Positions 42,886 through 53,585 of a stretch of DNA of 64,000 nucleotides are shown in pieces. Made by a program: the position numbers and the translations under genes. The stretch lies in NCBI RefSeq assembly GCF_000350225.1, contig NW_005178923.1:206336-270335 (forward strand). The letters run 5' to 3'. Below the pieces are notes generated by a model. The model was not told where the DNA came from, did not search any database, and saw only the letters and a program-made list of their open reading frames with translations. Source of the DNA: Chondrus crispus (taxonomy: Eukaryota; Rhodophyta; Florideophyceae; Gigartinales; Gigartinaceae). The first letter of the stretch is position 1. The number at the start of each line of letters is the position of its first letter.

Positions 42886-43755
42886 CTAGCCACAGCAGTA
42901 AATGAACTCCGCAAGCTCGGCCGCAGATTTTGGCCTATCCATGTCTCGCAAACCAGAAATCCTCGACGGGTCCATCTTGTAGCCCTTGCCTGATATTACA
43001 CGTCCGCACCAGCGCAGCTCTTTGCGAAAAAGCTTGCACTTACGAGCGGAAAGCCACAAACGCCTCTTTTGACAAATGCAGAAAAATAGCTCGAGCTTGT
43101 CTAATAGTATTTCCTCAGACTTCACGTGCAGGCTGAAGTCATCCAACCATGCCTTGAAAAAACCTCTCAGCTCAGAGAAAAGCGGTTCAACTGTGCTCTG
43201 AAAATACGCCACGGCATTCGCCAAACCTTGTAGGACGCGTTTCGAGATGACTACCCCACGTGGGGTAACGACACCACACGCGGTGTATGAATCTGGATGC
43301 AGGGGTAGCTGCCAATAGCCCGACACAAAATCGAGGGACGCAAAGCAGCTACTTCCAGCGAAATCGAATACCTCACTATCCAGGAGAGGCATCGGCCAGG
43401 ACTCCTTGATCGTTGCCGCATTGACTGGGCGTAGGTCAACAGTCATGCGGTAGCCAGCCCTTGACCCTAATTTTGTAACAAGTAGCGGAGCAGCTTGCCA
43501 TTCAACGGTTGGAAACTCTTTGACAAACCCCATGTCCTTGAGTTGATCCATATATTTGCTCAAGAATTGACGTTGCTCACCGTTGTATCTCCATGCCTTC
43601 ACTCTAATCGGCCGGTACCCGTGCTTGAGGCGAATCCTCATTGGTGGCACATCAGCTGGAGGGGATTCCCCAACCTTATTCGAAAACCGGGTATTTATGC
43701 AGAATACCTTTGAGGCGTTCGGTGCCGTTCTCACTAAGGCCGTTGTTGCGAGCAT
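42886..43755 (-). pseudogene. Reverse transcriptase (fourth gypsy element)
   Basis: 289 codons. RT blocks in order: GYRMTVDLRPVNAATIKESW, FASLDFVSGYWQLPLHPDSY, VLQGLANAVAYFQSTVEPLF, then FFKAWLDDFSLHVKS. The catalytic pair is in WLDD rather than the common YxDD, a variant known in this branch. A stop after FIYCCG separates it from the RNase H frame. The preceding 43676-43992 frame (GLSENGTERLKGILHKYPVF) is the linker before RT. Confidence 0.85.
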
Positions 43756-43992
43756 CCATGACTAACCCTGAGAGCGCCTCCTTCAGCTCCTCAGGACAGT
43801 CTTCGCCAAGGTCAACGTAAACATTGCTGTCCTCAAGGTGATCTTCATCGGCTCCCCCCTCGCTGTGAAACGTGCTTCCGAAATCCAGCCCGCGATCTTG
43901 AAGTACTGCGTTGATGGACTTGTGGCCTCCTGCCAGGGGCGCGTCGGCGTGTCCATTTCTAGAGAGCAGATCGGGGACATTCACAACCCCAC
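43676..43992 (-). pseudogene. Pre-RT linker (fourth gypsy element), cut by gypsy copy 2
   Basis: The minus-strand frame reads VVNVPDLLSRNGHADAPLAG and GLSENGTERLKGILHKYPVF, typical of the stretch before RT. It shifts frame into the RT at about 43755. At 43993 it is cut by the 5' LTR of gypsy copy 2. The upstream part of this element (gag, protease) was not found beyond copy 2. Confidence 0.65.
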
Positions 43993-44928
43993 TGTAGTGC
44001 AATACGCACCTGAAAAGGGGGGTGAAAAGAAATGAAAATGATGGGGTATGACAAGCAAAAGTGGAAATCATTTCACTTTATTATTTTAATTATTAATTTT
44101 AATTAGTTGCATATTAGTTATTTAACATTAGATTAGATCTACGATCTAGCGCCGAGAGCTACTGTAGTGGCTCCGGCGGGGCGATATATACCTTAGCCCT
44201 CTGACCACCAAGTCAGTAAAGGTAACCCGAGTTGCCAGAGTCTGATATCGCCTTGGTTGAAGTCCGTCTCTTACAAGACATTCCCTTTAACTACAGATTA
44301 CTTTATTCTTTGCGCTCGGGGGTCCCCTTTTTCCTTATCAATTTTCCTTTATTTCCCTATCCTAATTTCCCTTAATCTTGAGTTGGTCCCCCCTTGTAGG
44401 ATTGCGATCCGCAACATGACGTCATTTGCCATCGGGCTTTTGTGTTGGTGCACCAGTGGTGCTTTTCTCAGTGTTGGTTCCATCGGAATCTGGTTGCGAC
44501 CGATCCGTTGTTGGTACTTTGCCATCGGGCAGTACGACGGTGTAGCGCTGCTACGTTTTCTTCTTTCCCGACGGGCTACGTTGCGACGTCCCCGTCGAAG
44601 ACCTTATCAAGGGTATAAGGTGTACAAGGCGCTCTTCGAGCATTGGATTTACGACCCATCGGACCAGGTTTACCTAAACACCCTTCCGAACTCGTCGAGC
44701 AGTCGCCTTTACAAGTCTCTACCACCATTTACCGATCCCGGGCTGGGCCCTTCTCTTTGCCCCCCTATCAGGGATCCGAGCTACTGCGGGCCGCAAACCC
44801 GCTTAAAGAGGACAGGGAGCTTCGAACACTCCGTAGCGCTGTGCCGTGGGCAGTTGTTGTTTTTGTTGCTGTTGTTTGTGTGGGACCGTCGGACCTTGGT
44901 CTCTGCCTAACAGGCGCATTGCACTACA
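43993..44928 (+). repeat. 5' LTR of copy 2
   Basis: 936 bp in sense orientation, TGTAGTGCAATACGCACC...GGCGCATTGCACTACA. Shorter than the LTRs of copy 1. A TATA-like gatatatacc lies at 44183-44192, downstream of an AT-rich stretch (44080-44140). Confidence 0.9.
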
Positions 44929-44932
44929 AAAG

Positions 44933-44945
44933 TGGTCTCCCGACC
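44933..44945 (+). promoter_or_regulatory. Primer binding site, copy 2
   Basis: TGGTCTCCCGACC, 4 nt inside the 5' LTR, identical to the site in copy 1. Conservation of 13 nt at the same spacing supports it as the tRNA primer site. Confidence 0.77.
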
Positions 44946-45048
44946 GAGAAATTGTTTTATCTACGACAAGGAAGTGGTCTGGGTAACGGACTCTTTTTTT
45001 TCTTTTTGTTTGTAACTTTTTTGCTGCGTAGGTGCGCTCGTACGAGCG

Positions 45049-46821
45049 ATGTCAACAAGCGCACCCGGGGACGTCGGTCCCGGGGCGAGCAGAGCCGGAT
45101 CGGCACGAGCGTCGAGGATCCCGAGGGGTCCTCGCATCCGGAGCCAGGCCAATACGGCCACGGACCCCGGAGATCAAGAATCCCCTACGGGGATAGCCGC
45201 CGACAAGACTGACCTCGACGAGAAGTAGGACAAGATGAGCAGCGAAATTCGCGAAGAAGCGAAGAAAAATCTCGAGGCTGAATTAGCCCTCGTCCGGAAG
45301 CAACTGGAGTTGCAAGGATCCGAGTTCCACATCGTTTTGGGAGAGCTGTCGGCTCGAGTGGATCTCGTCGAGAAGGAGCGAGGTGAGGCGACCGACGGTC
45401 TGGAGCCGGAGGTCCTAGCCTCGTTGAAAATTTCGGTCAAGGATGCGAGGCGCGACGCGAATCAAGCCTTGGAGTCCTTAAGAAAATTTAGAACAAGCAT
45501 CGATGACCGATTCGATCGCGCCGCGCAACGTCTCAAGGACCTTGAGCAGGCCGCGGATCAAGCTCTGCAAGGATCGGACGACGAGCCGCTCCCTTCGGGT
45601 AGAGAGGGCGACCGTCGGTCGAAGAAGGACAAGCCCGCTCGGCAGCGGAGTTCCAAGTCGAAGCCCTCGAAGAAGGACAAGCGACGTGCAAGCAAGGGTC
45701 ACTGTAGTGACGATCCGGACAACCGCGACTCACAGTCGGAGTCGCTTGGTCCCTCCGAAGATGGTAACGGCGGTTCGTCGAACCATTCGGGCGATTCCGA
45801 ACGCCGTTCAGAAGACAGAAACGGAATTTCGTCAAGCAAGAAAATGTCCTCCGGACGAGGCGGAGTCACTTCGTCCGCCTCGAGGAGAGACAAGGACGCG
45901 AAGCCCGAAGATGTCGCAACGCGGCGCGGGCCGCGATGGGAGGAGTTGGAGGAGCTGAATCCGACCAACTACCTCTTCAAGAAATTACTTTCGTACCGAA
46001 CGTACTGCTTGCAGAACCCACAGACGTATTTGTCAAGTTCCCGGCGGACTGCCGTGCGAAAAATCAGGAGAGATATTCCGCCTAAGGTGAAGAAGGACAA
46101 CACGTTCACAGGTGAGGACGGGGTCCTTGTGTTGGATTTTTTGGCAAAATTAGTTCAAGAGTTCGATATTCAAGAAATGAACGAGGGGCAAACGATCCGC
46201 CTGTTGCCTGAATTTTTAAGCGGCATCGCCTTGAGACAGTACACTTCGGCGTCTCAGACGGCCGGGGCCCATCACGGAAAGATATCCGTTTGGCCGGAGG
46301 CCGTACAGTGGTTGTTGAGGAGTTTCGCAACCGACGAGGCGATCCGTCAAGCTGTGCTCGCATTGAGAGAAGTTCAGCAAAGACCGTCTGAAGACGAGAT
46401 GGAATTTTATATCCGTCTGACGGACGCAAGCAATCGATGTGGAAACGTATATTCGATGGAAGAACAAATGACGATGTTTATTGAAGGACTCGATTCGAGT
46501 ATCAAGCCGATAGTATCTCAATACCGACAAGACAATCGGGGCGTTTCGTTTTTGAGACTAGTTAATTACGCGAAGGCGCATGGCTCGGCGAGCCGCGCTA
46601 AGGACAAGAAGACCAAGAAGGTCACGATTCAGACGCCGTCGACAATTAGGGCGGGTAAGAAGCCGAGGGCTTCTTATCCCGGTCGCAAAAGTCACGCCGC
46701 CGTCCATTTAGCCGAGTCCATGTCAGCGTCAGATGAGCGCGGTGCGCATGGAAGTAGCGAAAATCACTACGAAGGAGCGTTAGTAGCCGAAGTCGAGTTC
46801 ATTGAGCCATGGGAGGGCTAA
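45049..46821 (+). pseudogene. gag: Copy 2 gag
   Basis: The ATG at 45049 aligns with the ATG of copy 1 gag (shared DVGPG and RIPRGPR). A TAG at 45226-45228 interrupts it; the frame then stays open to TAA 46819-46821. The order is coiled-coil N-terminus, charged linker, capsid-like region (VWPEAVQWLLRSFATDEAIR, MTMFIEGLDSSIKPIV). In this copy the zinc-knuckle segment (46909-47355) is in the same frame after the single stop at 46819, which shows that capsid and zinc knuckle were one protein. Confidence 0.87.
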
Positions 46822-47355
46822 GGACGCGAGGACTACGGGGACAGCGGGTCGTCAACTTTACCGACGCCTGCATACACGACGGAGTCGTTTTCAGAGCCCA
46901 CGGATCCCGTGATGATGTTTCGGGGGCGCGGCCACACGCCGGCGCCGCGCATTCCGATGGAAGACAAGGGTACGACGTTTCGAAGGCCAGGCTGGATGGG
47001 AAGGCCGCAACGTCAAGGAAAGCCGCCGGCCCGTGGAGGACCTAGGACGCCGTATCCCGTCAAGACGCACGGTCTGGTGTGCTATCATTGCTATGAAAAG
47101 GGGCACGCCGCGCCCACGTGCATTCTTTCCCTCCGGGAAATGCCCCGAGTTTTGGACAATTATGAGGCGTTGTCTCCGATGGAGAGGTTAGGGATACCAT
47201 CGACGAGTTACCTGAAGGTCAAGAATTGGTTCGATTCGCAGACGGCGAGCACGCCGAGTGCTTCAACGCCGAGGTCGAACCAACCCTTCAGAGGGCCCAC
47301 CGCGGGGCCCGCGCCGTCGGATGTGAGAAGGATCCCGCAGCGGCAGGAGAACTAG
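46822..47355 (+). pseudogene. Copy 2 gag C-terminus with zinc knuckle
   Basis: Same frame as gag. FRGRGHTPAPRIPMEDKG is followed by the CCHC knuckle GLVCYHCYEKGHAAPTC. It ends at TAG after PQRQEN. The last 130 bp overlap the start of the pol frame (47226), which is shifted by -1. Confidence 0.85.
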
Positions 47356-48794
47356 AGAGGGGAATCTCGCATGAGTCGCGAGAGGCACAGGGTCGACGTA
47401 CTGTGCCCGGGGCTCAGCCCCGTTCCCCGTCTCTAAAGGAAAAATCAGGCCTGGAGGACGAGGTTGTTGGATTGGTGGATAAGCCCAAAGGGCCAGCTCA
47501 AGTCAAGAAAATTTTGAGCCCAGCCCGAGATAATCCGCTGGAAGAAGTTCGAAGACCCTGGTACAGGGTTAAGCGAAGGGAATGTCCCGAGAAGATTTTG
47601 GTTCTTGCGCGAAAAAACTACAAAGTGTACGCGGACATTGGACCAACAGTCGGATTGATGAGCCGGGTGTTGTCTGTTTTAGACACCGGCGCTGGACCAA
47701 ACCTTGTGCGAAAATCGGAACTCTCAGCTGGAATGGAATCTCTAGTGTCCTACGGACCGACCCAAGACATTGGCGACGCAAACAATAGGCCACTCCGGAC
47801 GCTCGGCACAATTAGAATGCCTGTGAGGCTTGGAAAATTTGTGGCCGCAGCCGAGTTTATTGTATGCGAAAAACTAGCCGTCCCGCTAATTCTAGGCGCG
47901 GACTACTGTGACCGGTTTGTGGAAGCAATTTATCCAAGGAAGAAAACGGTTGAGTTGGCGGATTTCTCGGAGGTTCCGATAGTTAGGAGGTTCTCGACGA
48001 GAAGAGGGAAGAAGAATCTCGTCCCGGGAGAGGACGAGAATGATGGAAAGGTGGAGCGAATTTCCCCTAAGGTAAAAGTGGCAAGAGCCACAACTATTGA
48101 GCCAGGGACGCAACGTGTCGTGGAATGCACCTCGAAGAGGGCGGGCTTAGTTGTGGTTCAGCCGTACTCGTCGTTGTACGAAAGGCACGGGCTGACGTGT
48201 ACAAATGGTGTTGTTCAGGTCGAGCCTGACCGGCCATTTCGTTTACTCGTTGCGAATTTTAGGACGTACCCAGTCAGGGTGCAAAAAGGCCAAGTGGTGG
48301 CAGAATTATTACCGCACCCGAGAGCCGCGCTCGAGAGCAAAACCACCATTGGTGAAGTTCTCGGAATTCAAGAAAGGAAGATGGAAAATTTTCCTAATTC
48401 TACCAAGACGCCTACGGGCGAGGCAAGATGCGAACCGTCGGATCAAGATCGCGAGGACCAGCAAGGAGAACGGGAGGAAAGGCTCTCCGCGACGGCAACT
48501 ACGACGCCGGAGCGGCGGATTGAGCCTCCCCCGCCGGACGTGGAGGAACTCGACCTGAGCCACGTGCCGGACCGGCTGCGCGAGCGGTTCCGTCAGATGT
48601 TGAAGAAGTATTCAAGGATGTGGGATGGGACGCTTGGCGAAATTAATACCACAGTCCATCAGATCGAGTTGATCCCTGAGACTCGTCCCATCGCACAAGC
48701 CCCGTATCGGGCCGGGCCTAAAGCCCGCGAAGTAGAAGATGCAGAGGTGCAGAAGATGTTGGAGGCAAGAGTGATAGAACCAGCGCAGTCATAA
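47226..48794 (+). pseudogene. pol: Copy 2 protease and N-terminal pol
   Basis: 522 codons in the -1 frame relative to gag. Protease: SRVLSVLDTGAGPNLVRKSE (Asp-Thr-Gly) and LAVPLILGADYCDRF. After a Glu/Arg/Pro linker the RT start is reached (LGEINTTVHQIELIPETRPI). It stops at TAA 48792-48794 where copy 1 has GAA, immediately before WASPVLLVPKPDG. Confidence 0.87.
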
Positions 48795-49403
48795 TGGGCG
48801 TCGCCCGTGTTGCTGGTGCCCAAGCCGGACGGGTCAATGCGTTTTTGCGTAGACTACCGCAGGTTGAACGCAGTGACGGTGAAGGACACATACCCCTTAC
48901 CGCGCATGGATGAGTGCCTGGACTCGCTTGGTGACACCAAGGTTTTCTCCACGTTGGACGCGATCTCGGGATATTGGCAGATGCCTATCCCTGAGCGCGA
49001 CCGCGACAAGACCGCATTTTCGTGTCACTCAGGGCTGTATCGCTTCTCAAGAATGCCCTTCGGGCTAACTAACGCGCCAGCGACGTTTCAGAGCGCAATG
49101 GATATCCTGCTCTCTCCGTTCCGTTGGAAGTGCTGTTTGGTGTATCTGGACGACATAATAATTTTTAGCAAGTCGTGGGAGGAGCACATCGTGCACGTGG
49201 ATGAAATACTTTCTATATTGGAGAAGGCAGGTGTGAAGCTCAAGCTTCGCAAGTGTGAATTTTTCGTCGAAAAGATCAAGTACCTGGGCCATGTAGTTCG
49301 GCCAGGTACATTGGAAGCAGGAGCTTCTTGGGACTTTGTAATGTCTACCGCAGATTCGTTCCGCATTATGCGAAAATCGCGCATCCGCTCAATCAACTGT
49401 TGA
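48795..49403 (+). pseudogene. Copy 2 reverse transcriptase
   Basis: Same frame as the protease. DGSMRFCVDYRRLNAVTVKD, DAISGYWQMPIPE, MPFGLTNAPATFQ and CLVYLDDIIIFSK are all present. At about 49316 a 61-bp deletion relative to copy 1 removes part of the thumb and shifts the frame, so the ORF ends in unrelated residues by 49403. Confidence 0.88.
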
Positions 49404-50029
49404 AGAAGGGACAACCGGGCCAGTTGGAAGGATTCGACGAACCGTGCAAGAAAGCTTTTCATAAGCTCAAGGACGCCATCTTGGCACCGCCGGTGTTGGC
49501 GCTGCCGAAGAAGGACCTACCCTACTCGGTAGATACCGATGCAAGCGACTACCAAATAAGCGCTGCACTATTTCAAACACACCCGGATGCGCAACGCAAA
49601 CCCATCGGGTTCTTTTCAAGAACGCTAGCCGCAGCCGAGAGAAACTATTCTGTATCAGAAAAAGAATGCCTAGCAGTAATTTGGGCCGTACAGACTTTAA
49701 GACCATATCAATATGGCGAGCACTTCATTGTGCATACCGACCATGCCTCATTGAGGTGGTTGATGAACGTAACCGACCCCAGCGGGAGATTAATCCGATG
49801 GAGGCTCCGCCTCTCGGAATTCCATTTCGAAATCAAGTACAAGAAGGGCAAGGCGAACAGTCAAGCTGATGCCCTGTCAAGATTACGGACCGCAGGAGAA
49901 ACCGTCGACGAAATCGACGACGAAATCCCATGCTTCATGGCCGAACCGGCCGAGGGTACAGTGGAGAACGAGGAAAGTTTTGACGCGATAGACGACATCG
50001 TCGCTCTTGAGGGGGGGGACCGCCCCTGA
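49317..50029 (+). pseudogene. Copy 2 RT thumb and RNase H (shifted frame)
   Basis: The frame resumes with LGLCNVYRRFVPHYAK and runs through RNase H: LPYSVDTDASDYQISAALFQ, SEKECLAVIWAVQTLRP, HTDHASLRWLMNVTD and SQADALSRLR. Near 50010 an extra G in a run of eight (copy 1 has seven) restores the original pol frame for the integrase. Confidence 0.87.
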
Positions 50030-50564
50030 TCGCCTCGATCAATTCCAAGCTGTCACCCCGGAGGAGCTCATTCGCGAGCAAGCCGTCGACCCCTTCTGCA
50101 ATCGCATCAAGGAAAAAATGGACGCCGGAAAGGTGAGAACATTCAGCATGGAGACCGAGGAACTCGAAGGAACTCTATGCCGTACCGCAGCAGAGTTTGT
50201 ACAAGTGGTAATACCACAATCGTTAAGGGACCGCGTCCTAGGGTTGAGCTACTACGCAAAATTGGCAGGCCACCCGAGAGGCAGGAAACTTTACAAGACT
50301 TTGAGAAGATATTTTTACTGGCTTACGATGGCCCTAGACTGCTATGCAGTCGCAAAGAATTGCGCCGCATGTGCGCGGGAAAGGGTGAAGTTAAGAAAAA
50401 ACACGAAGGAAATGAAGCTGTTCACGCCCAAAGCCCCGCTGGAGTTTGTCGCCATCGACATCCTCGGCGAGCTAATTACAACCAAACGAGGAAATCGGTA
50501 TATTCTCGTGATCAGCGATCGATACTCGAAACTGGTACGAACCGTACTGTTGAAGAAGATATAA
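50007..50564 (+). pseudogene. Copy 2 integrase zinc module and core start
   Basis: 185 codons. The start DRLDQFQAVTPEELIREQAV keeps the two CAA codons that are TAA in copy 1. Zinc module: LSYYAKLAGHPRGRKL ... CYAVAKNCAACARE. The core begins FVAIDILGEL. It ends at TAA 50562-50564 where copy 1 has a Ser codon. Confidence 0.87.
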
Positions 50565-51735
50565 ACTGCGCACATCGCACAAGCCTTCGTTCACCATTGG
50601 GTATTCGTGTACGGACCGCCGGTCAAGCTGCTGTCCGACAATGGAACACAGTTCACGGCCCGGTTCTTTCAGAATGTCTGCCGAATTCTTGGCATACGCA
50701 ATGTGTTCACGACTACGTACCACCCGCAAGCCAACAGCCAAGTTGAGAGGTTTAACCGCACGCTGACTTCCGCGTTGCGAAAATATGTTGGAGAGCATCC
50801 CAAGGACTGGGACTTATTTAGCAACGCTGTGACGTTCGCATACAACACGCAAGTTCATCGAACTACGAATATTGCGCCCTTCGAGCTGGTGTTAGCTCGG
50901 GCGCCGAGAAGCATGGCGTTACAAGCGCAGCCAACTTTGGAGAACTTCAGCTCGTCACGAGCATACTACCTCAAATGGCAGTCGTGGTTGGAGAGCCTAA
51001 TGGGAAGCGCCGATAGGAGTTTGCGGAAGGAACAAGCCCGGTACAAGCGAAATTTCGACGCACGCCTTCGCAAGCCGCAGTATGAGATCCCAGCGGGGTC
51101 CTACGTGTTCCTCTGGAAGGAGCAGGGCACAGCTAGCGAACCGAAACAGAAGCTGGCACAAGTCGCTACAGGACCTTATCAGGTCAGAAGATCGGATCAA
51201 CATAGGGTAGTCATTGCCATTGGCGATCAGGAGGAACGCGTATCGCGAGACAGGGTGGAGTTAGCCCCAAGCCCGATGGACTATGCGCCGATGACTGGCC
51301 TACGGCAAGCGCTACAGTTCCTGGGAGAGCCGGAGCTAAACGAAGAAGGAAAGGTAATGGAGGACGAGGAACGTCCTCACACCCGTGCGCCTACGTCAGG
51401 GGACCAGGATAATTCAGTCGGTCAAACGCCGACAGCGGAGACACCTCCAGGTCTACGAGAGTTCGGAAAGTCCAGAGATGAGGATGAGCCGCTGGCTCTT
51501 CGGAAGGGGGAACGACAGTTGGACACGCAGGAAGAAGGAACTGAGAGTCAGGAGTATGTGATCGACAAGATCGTGGACCACGGCTACGACGAGGAGAAAT
51601 TAATTTCAAAGTGAGGTGGTATGGGTATACCATCGAGGAAGCAACGTGGGAACCTATTGAGCAGATCCCCCGCAGCGCGGTAGTCACATATTTCCGAAGG
51701 AAAAGGCTACCCTTACCCACGCTATTAACAAGAAT
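50565..51735 (+). pseudogene. Copy 2 integrase core, tail and chromodomain
   Basis: Continues the integrase: LLSDNGTQFTARFFQNVC (second Asp) and NSQVERFNRTLTSAL (Glu). The tail has LAQVATGPYQVRRS. The chromodomain starts EYVIDKIVDHGYDEEKL, then a 1-nt deletion at about 51610 shifts the frame; it continues as RWYGYTIEEATWEPIEQIPR at 51611-51735. Similarity to copy 1 stops within a few codons of the pol end. Confidence 0.85.
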
Positions 51736-53000
51736 TAGGGAAATCATGGTCGCCGCGAGATATCATGCCTGTTTGTTGGCACAAGCCACAATCGCCGATT
51801 CTCCGACACACCACAGCCCAGGTGAGCGTGTTACCAAATGGTCTGGCTATTGGAGCAAGCAAACATTGCATAGGATCAGTTTCAGACGTCGATATATGTT
51901 ATGAGAACATGGTATGGCACAAGCAAGAACTCCGAAAATCCCCGGAAGAGCGCAATGTCATTGACGTCGGTCTGTTGGTTGGATGCTTCCCAGCATATTG
52001 GGCGGTCCTAATAGATAAGGGCCAGGCAGCTTCAAGGGAAGTCCGTGCAATTATACCTGTGAAGAAGCCAAAAGGTCGAGACCTGACACGGGACAGTTGA
52101 CTGCTAACAAACAAATTTCTTCTGACCGCATCATTGTCGAGAATTTTTTTCGTCCACAGTGCACACTTTGGGTGTTGATGGCGAACAAGTAGAGATCGTC
52201 AGAGTCGAACTATGATATTTTATTTCAATTCACACTGGCTTTAACAAATGCACATGTCCTGCATCACCCGCTGAGGGAGGAAGATGGAAACAAGAGGAGG
52301 CAAATCATCAATAGGCGTTTACGTATAATGGAAAATACAGCTGTGAAATGGCGGCGTGTACCAGTGCGCTATAGGGTTCGTCGTCGTGCGCGCATTGAGC
52401 AGCAGTTACCATGTAGGTCTTTTGTGGAGGGCGCTGGTGCCATGACTCACGATGAAGCGCAGTAAATGCGCTGTGATGGCATGCAACAGTATCAAAAACT
52501 ATCACTGCAGTTGGTGCCAAGTTTGGCTGATTGTCATGATTTATGAAGGTATGCAGTAAATTCGATGTCATTGAAAACAAGTGGAAGTGACGACGTCATC
52601 TCGTGGATATTTTGCGTTCCACTGGCGACATCATATGGGAAGGCTCCAATGGTCGGATGGGGTTGTGAAGCTTCTAGCGGATGAAAGTTATGGCCGAAAT
52701 ATGAATTTTCGCAACTTTCGCCCAAAAGACCATTTTTATAGTGCAGAGTGCTAGCTTTCACCTGCACTCCACAGAATGGAAAAATCTGATCCCGTTCTCG
52801 CGTTTGCTCACTTTTAGTGTTTTACAACTTACAGCATCCAGTACTTACAGCATCTAGTCTTTACAGCTACCCTTCAGTGCGTGTTGACGCCCGCCAAGCG
52901 TCGTGGCTGCCCACTGGCCGCTCCACGCGCAACAACCCTCACAAACTATTCCCTCCGGTCCCCGCTACCGTTCCGGCATCCCTCCCGCTCTCATGTGCCT
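51736..53000. other. No recognised gene
   Basis: Begins at the break point of gypsy copy 2. Open frames are short and without motifs. The rest of the element's 3' region would be expected here but is absent, which points to a deletion or a different integration end. Confidence 0.45.
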
Positions 53001-53390
53001 CTACAAAACCAACTGCTCCCCGCCCGCCCTCTCTTCAACCCTCCCTCCCACGACCTTCCAGTACGACGCGGCCTCGGCAAGCACGCGCGAGTTGCGCGGG
53101 TGGTGCCGCAGCGCGTCGTGGGACACCTTGCGCGCGTCGAGCGCGCGCTTATGCCTCAGCTCCAGCACTGCACACTTCAGCTTCAGCACTGCTGGAGCTG
53201 GGGCTGAAGCGCGCGGACGGCGTTCATCTGGCACTCTTGGGGCATGGCATGCCCCAGGAGTGCCAGATGAACGCCGTGTTCTCGCTTGTGACACGCCTCG
53301 CCTGAACAGCTCGCGCGCACGCTCCGTATTCTGCACAAGCTTGAGGTCAAGCTGCCCGTACTCATGCCAAACAGAAGCAGACGCAAAAAC
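53001..53390 (-). pseudogene. HAT/TPR-repeat protein relic
   Basis: The minus-strand frame reads SVWHEYGQLDLKLVQNTERA then ARELFRRGVSQA, followed after about 40 odd residues by ALDARKVSHDALRHHPRNSR and VLAEAASYWKVVGGRVEE. These look like half-a-TPR/TPR helices ('W..yg.le...gn.erARelFrrG', 'AR.v...AL..hPrNs.vlaeaA'), as in RNA-processing scaffold proteins. The stretch between the two parts is formed by the 59-bp hairpin at 53218-53276, which breaks the repeat register. The flanking sequence does not keep the frame, so I call it a relic. It lies just downstream of the 785-codon gene, on the same strand. Confidence 0.4.
53218..53276. repeat. 59-bp near-perfect hairpin
   Basis: Left arm 53218-53246 (CGGCGTTCATCTGGCACTCT then TGGGGCATG) pairs with right arm 53248-53276, with a 1-nt loop (G at 53247) and a single mismatch that would be a G-U pair in RNA. 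It falls inside the HAT/TPR-like relic. It may be a local inverted duplication of coding sequence or a fold-back insertion. Confidence 0.92.
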
Positions 53391-53585
53391 TTTGAGCCCT
53401 GGAAACGTGCGCGCCGGTGCCCTCGCAACGTGGGCGACGGTACTCTTTTCCAGACACCCGCCGCACCACCAGAACCAGCACCTCTCTCTCGTCCAGCCGC
53501 GCCCTTCCCAATCCCCAGCGTCTTCTACCTCGTCCTCGTCCTCCCCACATCAGCCTCGGTCGTCCTGGAACCACTCAGGCGTGCC

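Larger units (their letters stand above)
43993..51735 (+). mobile_element. Ty3/gypsy chromovirus, copy 2, 3'-truncated
   Basis: Sister of the 20151-34899 element on the opposite strand. It has a 5' LTR (43993-44928), primer binding site, gag, zinc knuckle, protease, RT, RNase H, integrase and a chromodomain. Alignment with copy 1 ends near 51715-51735, in the last residues of the chromodomain frame. No 3' LTR, polypurine tract or antisense ORF follows. It inserted into the fourth gypsy element; no target duplication can be checked because the 3' end is missing. Confidence 0.88.
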
